Positions 55,871 to 64,000 of a DNA stretch of 64,000 nt are shown here, one piece after another. Position 1 is the stretch's first letter. Every line of letters starts with the position of its first letter. The position numbers and the translations under genes are program-made. Origin of the DNA: Mesocentrotus franciscanus. Its lineage: Eukaryota; Echinodermata; Echinoidea; Camarodonta; Strongylocentrotidae. The DNA is taken from positions 34,088,425 through 34,152,424 of the forward strand of contig CP137667.1 of the NCBI GenBank assembly GCA_037976565.1. The letters run 5' to 3'. Below the pieces are notes generated by a model, which saw only the letters and a list, made by a program, of their open reading frames with translations, did not search any database and was not told the origin of the DNA.

Positions 55871-57890
55871 TGTATCCCCGGCAGTGGCAGCGATTTTGTG
55901 TCATCCTAATGTTCAAGGAGGGACAAAGATTCCTTCTCCCTCCCTGAAACAAAAGGATGATGTAGAGATCGCCACTAGTGGCTCGAACTATTGTCAAGAC
56001 TAGGATAGGAGCAGCATCACCACAATATGTGTGTAGATTAGAGTATAATGCATCTCTGTAGAAAATTTGAAAGAAATCTTTTAAGAAATGTGGCAGTTAG
56101 AGCGCACAAAAGACCAAAATATGACCTTTGACCCTATAACAGACGGAACACAGGTGGCAGCATCACCAAACACTAAAGATGTGTAGATTGTACTAAGACA
56201 CACCTCCATACAACATTTGAAAGTAATCCGTCAAGAAATGTGGCATTTAGAGCGCATAAAAGACATATGACCTTTACCATATAAAAGACGGAAAATGAGG
56301 GCAGCATTGCCCAAAAGTGTAGATGTGTAGATTGTACCAAGAAAATTTGAAAGAAATCCGTCATGAAATATGTACCTGCAGAGCGCACACTAGACACCCA
56401 CCAAAATATGACCTATGACCCTATAAAAGACAAAACACTGGAGGCAGCAGGCAGCATCAGCAAAATTGTACCAAGATACATCTTCATTCAAAATTCGAAC
56501 AAAATCCCTTGAGAAATGTGGCCTATAGATCGCACACAAACCATCCACAAAAATATGGGCTTTTACCCTATAGAAGACGGAACAATGGGGCAGCATCACC
56601 AAAAGCTAGAGGTGAGTAGATTGTACCAAGATACATCTCCATACAAAATTTGAAAGAAACCCGTCAAGAAATGTGGCATTTAGAGCTCATAAAAGACATA
56701 TGACCTTTGACCCTATAAAACACGGGACACTCGTGGCAGCATCACCAAAAACTATAGGTGCGTAGATTTTACCAACATACACTTCCATATTCAATTTGAA
56801 AGAAATCTGTTAAGAAATGATGCAGTTAGACCACACACTAGAGTGCACACAAGATATCTATCAAAATATGACCTTTGACCCTATAAAAGACGGAACACTG
56901 GAGGCAGCATCAGCAAAATCTATAGGCTTGTAGATCGTACCAAGATACACCTTGTTCAAAATTTGAACAAAATCCCTTGAGATTGAGAAATGTGGCCTAT
57001 GAGCGCAAACAAACCATCCACAAAAATATGGGCTTTTACCCTATAGAAGACGGAACAATGGGGCAGCATCACCAAAAGTTAGAGGTGTGTAGATTATACC
57101 AAGATACACCTCCATACAAAATTTGAAAGAAATCTGTTAAGAAATGATGCAGTTAGACCGCACACTAGAGTGCACACAAGATATCTATCAAAATATGACC
57201 TTTGACCCTATAAAAGACGGAACACTGGAGGCAGCATCAGCAAAATCTATAGGCTTGTAGATCGTACCAAGATACACCTTTGTTCAAAATTTGAACAAAA
57301 TCCCTTGAGATTGAGAAATGTGGCCTATGGAGCGCAAACAAACCATCCACAAAAATATGGGCTTTTACCCTATAGAAGACGGAACAATGGGGCAGCATCA
57401 CCAAAAGTTAGAGGTGTGTAGATTATACCAAGATACACCTCCATACAAAATTTGAAAGAAATCCGTCGAGAAATGATGCAGTTAGACCGCACACTAGAGT
57501 GCACACAAGACATCTATCAAGATATGACCTTTGACCCTATAAAAGACGAAACACTGGAGGCAGCATCACCAAAATCTATAGGCTTCTAGATTATACCAAG
57601 ATACACCTTTGTTCAAAATTTGAACAAAATCCCATGAGAAATGTGGCCTATGGAGCGCACACAAACCATCCACAAAAATATGGCCTTTTACCCTATAGAA
57701 GACGGAACACTGAGGGCAGCATCACCAAAAGTTATAGGTGTGTAGATTATACCAAGATACACCTCCATACAAAATTTGAAAGAAATCCGTCAAGGAATGT
57801 GGCAGATAGAGCGCACACAAGAATATGACGCGGCGGCGGCGTAACGCTGCTGAATCCAAAGTACCCCACCGGCATACTGCCGGGGATACA
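55871..57890. repeat. Tandem array (about 12 units) bounded by 15-bp inverted repeats
   Basis: TGTATCCCCGGCAGT at 55871-55885 is repeated in exact inverse at 57876-57890. Between them, about 12 units of 139-168 bp contain GACGGAACACTGGAGGCAGC, AGATACACCTCCATACAAAA and TTTGAAAGAAATCCGTCAAG. In the second half two unit types alternate (period about 328 bp). The right edge carries GACGCGGCGGCGGCGTAACG. The inverted ends suggest a transposon carrying the array, but I could not find a target duplication. Confidence 0.7.
56122..57537 (-). promoter_or_regulatory. Five exact DR1 motifs within the tandem array
   Basis: TGACCTTTGACCC occurs at 56122-56134, 56701-56713, 56869-56881, 57196-57208 and 57525-57537; the last three are about 328 bp apart. 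It is the inverse of GGGTCAAAGGTCA, a DR1 nuclear-receptor-type site. One-base variants occur in other units. Presence in a repeat does not establish function. Confidence 0.3.
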
Positions 57891-58175
57891 ATAATTTCCG
57901 CAATGAGATGTATATGTGTGAAAAGCTCCGCTTCTTATTTGATGCATAATTTATTATGATTGAATTAAAAATAGAAAGTGGTGGTACCAAAATTTCATTT
58001 GCACAAACAAATTGTAACTTTGAGTTAATTTGTAGGGTAGTAAAGATATTTATTTTGGATAAAGAAACACATCACATAAAAATTAATAATTTTCTTTTTA
58101 TCTTCATGCATATAAAATGAATGACGTATGCTCGAGAAGAAGTAAAATGAAATGATGCTTGATTTCTCCCAAATA

Positions 58176-58384
58176 AGTAGCCATTCAGCTTTCCTAATCT
58201 AGCAGCTGACAATGGACCTTATGCTTGAGTGAATTTACACATAACAAAACAGTGTTTAAGTAGCCCTGTTCAGGGGCTCCTTTATTGCTGTATTGGAAAG
58301 GATGTGAACAGAAAGTTTGTGTGAATTCACTTAAGCATTAGATCCAATGTTAGCTGCTAAATCAGGAAAGCTGAAATGGCTTCT
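58176..58384. mobile_element. Small mariner-like MITE (209 bp)
   Basis: The ends are AGTAGCCATTCAGCTTTCCT and, inverted, AGAAGCCATTTCAGCTTTCC, flanked by TA (58174-58175, 58385-58386). Inverted homology runs on through most of the length (AATGGACCTTATGCTTGAGTG with its partner). TA duplication fits Tc1/mariner. Confidence 0.65.
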
Positions 58385-58646
58385 TACTCATTTGTCAGAA
58401 ATCTAGCATATTACGTTATGCATCAAATAAAAGTAGAGAAGTAGAGCATTTCATACATGTATATTTCATAAAGGAAATTATTATTATGACAGAAAATTTC
58501 TGCCCTGAAATCTGGTTTCCTTTTTCTGGGATGCACTGTAGATACATAGGTAAATATTGCAGTTATAGATTGAATTCCCACAGCTTGACTTTTCATGTAA
58601 TCATAAATTTTGCAAACCCTTAGATGGGGAGTTAATTGGGACACCT

Positions 58647-58737
58647 CGGGTAAACTGGGACACCCATAAGCGTACATTCAATCACAGAAAACAATACCGA
58701 TATCGCTCATTGCATTATTAATGTCCCAGTTTACCCC
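58647..58737. repeat. Inverted repeat CGGGTAAACTGGGACA
   Basis: CGGGTAAACTGGGACA at 58647-58662 faces TGTCCCAGTTTACCCC at 58722-58737. A related GTGTCCCACTTAACCCC lies at about 59264-59280 and ATTGGGACAC at about 58635, so a larger element to about 59290 is possible. Confidence 0.45.
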
Positions 58738-58858
58738 AGATATAAAAAAACAATTGAAATTGATGGCCATACTATTAATTCTAGCTTGCCATCAAGAAAT
58801 CTTGTATTAAATCATTTAATCACCTCAGAGGATAATCACTATCACAAGGGGTATCCAC

Positions 58859-59085
58859 TTGGTTGGGAGATTCCATGACATTTGCTCTGGGGACAATTGC
58901 TCCAATGGAAAATCTGCATACTAAGCCAAACATAAACTCTAAACCCAAACCTAACACTAACCTTAATCCTTACCTTCCTATTATTCTGAACCAAAACCCT
59001 ATCACAACCCTAACCCTATATCTTTGGAGAAAATAAGACGAGCAATTGTCGCAGGAGCAAATGTCAGATCCCCAGTTGGGAACCG
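58859..59085. mobile_element. Foldback MITE with CCCTAA-like centre
   Basis: Arms of about 46 bp share TGACATTTGCTC and GACAATTGCTC (58859-58905 and, inverted, 59040-59085). The centre (about 58921-59010) is a run of degenerate CCCTAA/CCTAAC words, including CAACCCTAACCCTATA. It resembles telomere-like repeats but is short and interstitial. Confidence 0.6.
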
Positions 59086-60264
59086 CATAATACAAATCTG
59101 AATAAATGTTTAAAAATCAGTAATAAAATTAGTGAAAATAAGTTGCTTATCCTATACTTGTGTGCAATAGTTTACAGTGGTTGTTGGCATATTTTTCAAA
59201 GGCATTGGGTGAAGCCTTTTGCCTGATGTAAATGAATTTATCATTGTCTTCTTATTTTTAGAGTGTCCCACTTAACCCCAGTCTCCCTACACATGTTATA
59301 TTATTATTATCATGGGTTTTCAATTTACAGCAAGGTAACAACATGAGGGACCGCTTTTAATGAGGTACCGCTGATAGCCTGATAAAAGTCAGCAGTCCTG
59401 AAGATCTTGTAGGCCCTATAAACTATATAACAAGTATACCGGTACATATTTTATGTACATATAAAAAATAATTGCATATAAAGAGCCTAAGTACTACATC
59501 ACATTTTCCATCTAGATGTATATACCATCTTAACAGTAAAATGTTGATGGCTAATAATAATAACAATAATAATAATAATACTATGTTGCGTTGAACCCTA
59601 TATAGCCAGGGTTATTTTAAAACAAAAATGATTTACAAATGTTGCTGGAACAAGACCAAATAACCAATGTTTTATCTCTTTTATATGTTTTGTACACAAA
59701 TCACGAAAATGAGCAATTTTTTGGGCTGACATGCAAAGACAAAAGGTCACGTGACTTTGTAACGGTAGGTCTGATTTTTCGAAAAATTTGTTTCAAAAGA
59801 TGCGCAAGACCCAGAAAGAAAAAAAAGTCCTAAAATTTCAGCGCAAGATATTTTGGCCTTAAAAAATTATCACAAAAAATGTAGAGGGGAAGGCTTCTAA
59901 AGCCTCCCCCAGGCTATCATATTGCAAAGTATGAAAGTAATCAAACGTTTGGTCTATTTTTTCCACAGCTTAATAACTACAAAACAGTAATCAATAAGTA
60001 CATTTCTAATCATACTAAGAATGGTCAAGTTGAGTTAATTAAAGTACTTTTCTAGCTGAGGCGTCAGTGCAATATAGAAGTGTGTCTTTTGATAATCTTT
60101 TGGAAATTTTGGAAAACGACATAAAGTTTCAAACAGTTACCAAAGAAAAAAAAAATCAATGCTTTTTTTAAAGCAATGTAGTGCTAACCAACAAGAAACA
60201 GTGTAAAAAGTGTTAATAAGCAACGTTAAGTAGTTACTCAAATTTAAATTTACTCTGAGTGAAA
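59086..60264. other. Anonymous noncoding DNA
   Basis: Contains an (AAT)n-type run at about 59554-59582. No gene or element recognised. Confidence 0.5.
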
Positions 60265-60266
60265 TA

Positions 60267-60658
60267 CACTGCCCTCCAAAAGTTTGGGGTCACCTGTAAT
60301 AAGAACGGGTTTTTCACACTCACCAACATTTTATTTATCATCGCACTTGTGGTACTGCAATAATTTACTACCAAGCTGAAGAAAAACATCAGCCTTCAAG
60401 CTGTCAACAGATTAACCGTTGTAAAAAGTTTCAGGAAGCCTCATCAATTTCTCCCCCGTATGAAATATGCGATTGCCTTTGTTAATGCATGAGTGCTTCC
60501 TGAAACAGTTTATAATGGTTACACTGGCGCCAACTTCAAGGCTGATGTTTACTCTTCACTTTGGTACTTAATTATTGCAGTGCCACAAGTGTGATGATAA
60601 ATAAAATTTGGGTGAAATCAGATCTGATTACAGGTACCCAATATTTTGGAGGGTAGCA
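60267..60658. mobile_element. Tc1/mariner-type foldback MITE (392 bp)
   Basis: The ends are CACTGCCCTCCAAAAGTTTG and, inverted, TGCTACCCTCCAAAATATTG, flanked by TA (60265-60266, 60659-60660). The arms pair through TTATTTATCATCGCACTTGT, GTACTGCAATAATT and AAACATCAGCCTT with their inverses. CA(C/G)TGCC(C/A)TCCAAAA is a widespread Tc1/mariner-type end. No coding. Confidence 0.8.
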
Positions 60659-60660
60659 TA

Positions 60661-60999
60661 TATACATGGAAACCTGATGAATCTCTGTCTACTACAAGCT
60701 ACCCATATGTTTTTATCTAAAATGGAAATCATTTGAAAAAATTATCACCTCCAAAAATTTAAATGAATACAGTGCTATCCTCCAATAATCAAAATGTATT
60801 AATTCATAAAATTCATATTTTCGCATCGAACTCCCTTTTAGACAAAATTAATAAATTTACATATCTTGAAAGTCAGATCCATTGTGTCCCTTGCAGAATG
60901 GAATTCATTTTGTTGACGAATAATGCACTTTTCTTTACCAAACCATATCTGTCATGGGCACCTCCAGAATGGAATGTATGGGTTAGCACATTTTTCATG
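60661..60999. other. Anonymous noncoding DNA
   Basis: An 85-codon frame (60763-61020) has no recognisable motif and ends inside the next element. Nothing else seen. Confidence 0.45.
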
Positions 61000-62267
61000 C
61001 TGAACACAACAAAAAATTAACTCCCCCTTAATCCAAATTGCGTAACTTTTTAAAAGGTATTGAGCAAAACAACTTGGCAGGAGTGTTCCTATACTTATTG
61101 ACTACGGTAACTTTTCTGTGAAGATGTGATTGATCCACCGAGTCATGCATGAGGGAGCAAACATTAAAGGTACTATGTCCCATTTGCAGGCCAAAAAAAT
61201 GAAAAGGTTAAATTCCAACGGCATTTGAAAGACAATACTAATTTAGAACTTCCCTAAAAAAGGGGGCTTGAAAAAGTGGGAAAATAACGACTATTAGTTG
61301 TCGAATCGACTTAGGAGCTATAGAGCCAGTAAGTAATAGTCTGATTTTTCAGACCATTGTACCGAATGGTCGTACGTTTTATGCTGCGCAAAGATTCAAT
61401 CAGTTTAATTTTGGCCATTACAAGAAGTGGGTTATTGATGTAGACAAATGCTCATGTACCCTTTACAGCTCATTTTATGTATGTTATTACCAAAGATGAA
61501 AAAGCCAGTCAGTCACTCAATAGTGTCTGACAGTGAAGTCTAGCAAGTAAACGGGTTTCCTTGCATAATTTGAATATTAGGACACTGCTAACTTTAAATT
61601 TCACAGATAGGACATACATGACATATTCATAATTCCTGCAAAGTTCTACAGAATTTGATGTTGGCTGCAAAGGGACATAGTATCTTTAAAGGGAAAATTA
61701 TCACTGTCACTTTTCAAAAGTCATAAGGGTCATTTTGGGGATTATGTGAAACAAGATTTTAGTAAATTTGGTTTCTGGTGCATGTTTTTGTGTTGTTGTT
61801 GTTTATCATCCATTGCTTGACCCCCTAACACCTATCCCGACACTTTTTCATTTATTGTCGGGTGAGCACAATTTTAAAAAAATCAACCCTTTTGAAATTG
61901 CAAAATTTATTCCACTTATTGAAAAAAGAAGAAGATATTTCTACCAAAATGTATCATCACATGTTGTGTGAACACAAGAGGTTGTCATCGTGTCTTGGTT
62001 GGGTGAGCACACTTTAAAAATCGCGTAAGAAATGCTAAAATGTACTGTCAAAACAGCATAAAACATAACCATTGTGACTTTTGAAAAGTTACAAATTTGC
62101 CTTTGTTTGTTCACTCATGCATTACCCAATGGAGCAATTTTATTTTCTGAGAAAAGTTAGTCAATACGTATAGGAACACTCCTGCCAAGTTATTTTGCTC
62201 AAAACCTTTTCTTTAAAAAGCTACGCCATTTTGATTAAGGGGGAGTTAATTTTGTTGTTGTGTTCAG
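61000..62267. mobile_element. Inverted-repeat element CTGAACACAAC (1.27 kb) with nested TTAA MITE
   Basis: The left end CTGAACACAACAAAAAATTA and the inverted right end CTGAACACAACAACAAAATT continue inward for about 140 bp (AACTCCCCCTTAATC, GGCAGGAGTGTTCCTATAC, ACTCATGCAT-like). TG and ATA outside are compatible with a decayed TA duplication, suggesting mariner-type. It is interrupted by the MITE at 61168-61685; without it the length is about 746 bp. The interior includes GGGTGAGCACA motifs. Confidence 0.7.
61168..61685 (+). mobile_element. TTAA MITE family, copy 3 (518 bp)
   Basis: The ends are AGGTACTATGTCCCATTTGC and, inverted, AGATACTATGTCCCTTTGCA, between TTAA at 61164-61167 and 61686-61689. 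It is the best preserved copy and is nested in the element at 61000-62267, so it is younger than that element. Confidence 0.85.
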
Positions 62268-62554
62268 ATAATTGCTTGTTTTCAGGGAAGAATGATTTAT
62301 TCATTTGCCTATTAATCAGTCGATTTCCGTTTTTAAATTGTAAAAGATGTAGAACACTAAAAAGATGATGAAAATGGATGTAACTCATTTTTCAGAAAAG
62401 TGTGGGTTAACACTATATTGCACCCTCCTCCCCCTCAATTCCATGTCAAACTTTCTGTGGGATAAAATAAACACACACACACGCAGGTAGCATATCCAAA
62501 GTACTGATGCACTCCGAGTCCAAGTCCAAGTCTGGAAGTGCTTTATCTGCAGAC

Positions 62555-62780
62555 GTGATGTGATGTGATGTGATGGTTATTTTTTACCTGACTGCTAAGA
62601 AAGCATAAATGCTTGTAAGTAAGCAACCAGACGGACGACGGCTTAAGGTCCCCTCCGAGGGACCTGGTAGTGAGGATTAATGCCTTACCAAAGGGCAATA
62701 GCTCATCGACTTGGTTTCGAACCCGGGTCACCGGATTACGAGACCACTGCTCTACCACCTGAGCTATCGCGCAGCCAGAC
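62555..62780 (-). mobile_element. tRNA-Thr-like SINE with (ATCAC)n tail
   Basis: On the minus strand: GCGCGATAGCTCAGGTGGTA contains an A box (TAGCTCAGGTGG), then GTGGTCTCGTAATCC, like the anticodon arm of tRNA-Thr(CGT), then the B box GGGTTCGAAAC. A body of about 120 bp follows and a (CATCA)n tail ends at 62555. CAGAC flanks both ends (62550-62554 and 62777-62781 region). The acceptor stem cannot pair fully, so this is a SINE head rather than a tRNA gene. A 97-codon frame across it is an artefact. Confidence 0.85.
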
Positions 62781-63370
62781 TTCTGCCCATGTCTCTGAGA
62801 AATGAAAAAGAAAAAGAAAAAAGAGAGAAATATCACAATTTTTTTGTCCGACTGAACACATTTTAAACATTAAACATTCATGATAGACCTGTACATGTAG
62901 TTTATTTTATTAGTTGAAACAGATGGGAATGTAGTCCGGCACTACATCACATTGACATTACCGCTTCAGCCAATTTCAAGTGCCCATACGTATAGTAAAT
63001 TAGCAATTACAAATTTTAGATTTTCATAACTTTCTTATATTTAGTCCGATTTAATTGAAACCTTCATCAGTTTGCTTCTCTGATTTTTCTGCTTTCATTT
63101 AGAGTAGTTGTCTATTTGGGTTGGATATCCCTTTAAGTATTTACAGCCTGTCTACATACATGTAGGTCTACACATGTACATGTAGGTCAGGCATTTCAGT
63201 TTGAGTAAAATAAGTCACTTTTTACAGTTTTTAGTTGCTCCAAGGAGCTCCTTGGTTGCTCTGATATCACTACTTTCAATGAAAATAACCTTCTACACAG
63301 GAACCCCCAACCGGAATTAATCTGCCCCTACATTTGTGTATTTACAAGGCATGTACTAATATTAGTACTA
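62781..63370. other. Anonymous noncoding DNA
   Basis: Contains TACATGTAGGTC words near 63160-63190. No gene or element recognised. Confidence 0.5.
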
Positions 63371-63853
63371 GGAATTATGAATATGTCATGTATGTCATGT
63401 ATGTCCTATCTGTGAAATTTAAACATTAGCAGTGTCCTAATATTCAAATTATGCAAGGAAACCCATTTACTTGATAGACTTCACTGTCAGACACTATTGA
63501 GTGACTGACTGGCTTTTTCATCTTTGGTAATAACATACATAAAATGAGCTATAAAGGGTACATGAGCATTTGTCTACATCAATAACCCACTTCTTGTAAT
63601 GGCCAAAATTAAACTGATTGAATCTTTGCGCAGCATAAAACGTACGACCATTCGCTACAATGGTCTGAAAAATGAGACTATTACTTACTGGCTCTATAGC
63701 TCCTAAGTCGATTCGACAACTAATAGTCATTATTTTCCCACTTTTTCATTTTCAAGCCCCTTTTTTAGGGAAGTTCTAAATTAGTATTGTCTTTCAAATG
63801 CCGTTGGAATTTAACCTTTTCATTTTTTGGCCTGCAAATGGGACATAGTACCT
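63371..63853 (-). mobile_element. TTAA MITE family, copy 4 (one end missing)
   Basis: The right end, inverted, reads AGGTACTATGTCCCATTTGC and is followed by TTAA (63854-63857). The other end stops at GGAATTATGAATATGTCATG, about 45 bp short of the expected terminus, and has a local ATGTCATGT duplication. Sequence is close to copies 2 and 3. Confidence 0.8.
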
Positions 63854-64000
63854 TTAACACCCAGAGAGGAAGATGTAGGGAGTTTAGCATGGACATGGGG
63901 TCATGAGGTTAAGCCTCTGGCCAAATACCAGTGCCCTCCATAAGGCCACTCCCCAGCCACTGTATGGATACATGGACATCACTGAAAATACAGTATCCTT

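Noticed and set aside
58921..59010. True telomere sequence
   Set aside because: The CCCTAA words are degenerate, short and enclosed by the inverted arms of a MITE.
62700..62780. A functional tRNA-Thr gene
   Set aside because: The A and B boxes are present but the sequence is followed by a SINE body and tail, and the acceptor stem does not close.
62543..62836. 97-codon minus-strand frame containing CAIAQVVEQWSRNPVT
   Set aside because: It is a translation of the tRNA-derived SINE head, a familiar false protein.

Overview
The window looks like repeat-dense, gene-poor DNA from an animal genome, most likely a sea urchin or another echinoderm. That assignment is an inference. It rests on the AT-rich composition, the abundance of TAGATCTAGA, TAGGCCTA and TGTACATG words, tRNA- and 7SL-like SINEs, CR1/L2-like LINE remnants, and long foldback transposons whose arms are made of short tandem repeats, an architecture first described for the TU elements of Strongylocentrotus. 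I found no convincing host protein-coding gene, rRNA or functional tRNA gene. The only recognisable protein homology is to reverse transcriptases and endonucleases of non-LTR retrotransposons, all broken. Two runs of exactly 500 N (7453-7952, 51680-52179) are assembly gaps.

Layout. 1-13.1 kb: anonymous noncoding DNA with a Harbinger-like MITE (3312-3766), a TTAA-flanked MITE (9081-9386), a minisatellite (9411-9890), and a 170-bp retroposon with a 13-bp target duplication and a hammerhead-like motif (10985-11154). 13.1-19.6 kb: a set of nested insertions. A palindromic transposon copy was hit by a CR1-type LINE (6-bp duplication GACCCT) and by a 5.66-kb inverted-repeat element (9-bp duplication ACCCAAATC). 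The latter contains a CAGGCGCGGATCCAGG-bounded element, which contains a 2.3-kb foldback element with 16-bp tandem-repeat ends. 20.0-20.6 kb: an intact palindromic copy of the host transposon with its own 9-bp duplication. 21.2-28.1 kb: a ~6.9-kb satellite with a ~254-bp period and partly alternating monomer types. 28.3-29.2 kb: nested inverted repeats.

30.8-40.5 kb: a very large inverted repeat (arms of ~4.7 and ~3.3 kb, ~1.8-kb loop) with hairpin-forming ends. Its arms carry a 15/45-bp polypurine/polypyrimidine minisatellite that switches strand repeatedly, LINE 3' ends and small hAT-like MITEs. 41.4-45.9 kb: a partial tandem dimer of an inverted-repeat element interrupted by a 590-bp palindrome holding two inverted YY1-like sites, then two TTAA elements, then a third copy of the palindromic transposon carrying a 7SL-like SINE. 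47.2-48.2 kb: a GATTCACTAA-ended element. 48.2-51.5 kb: a nearly full-length, frameshifted LINE (endonuclease plus reverse transcriptase) on the minus strand. 53.3-55.1 kb: a near-identical 165-bp satellite that shares its leader motif with the 21-28 kb satellite. 55.9-57.9 kb: a tandem array bounded by 15-bp inverted repeats and carrying repeated TGACCTTTGACCC (DR1) motifs. 58-64 kb: several MITEs, a tRNA-Thr-like SINE and two more copies of the TTAA family.

Nothing here works together as a pathway. The biology is transposon demography: nested insertions whose target-site duplications give a relative order of events, and satellites that may themselves be transposon-borne. All homology and repeat calls were made by eye without alignment or database search.
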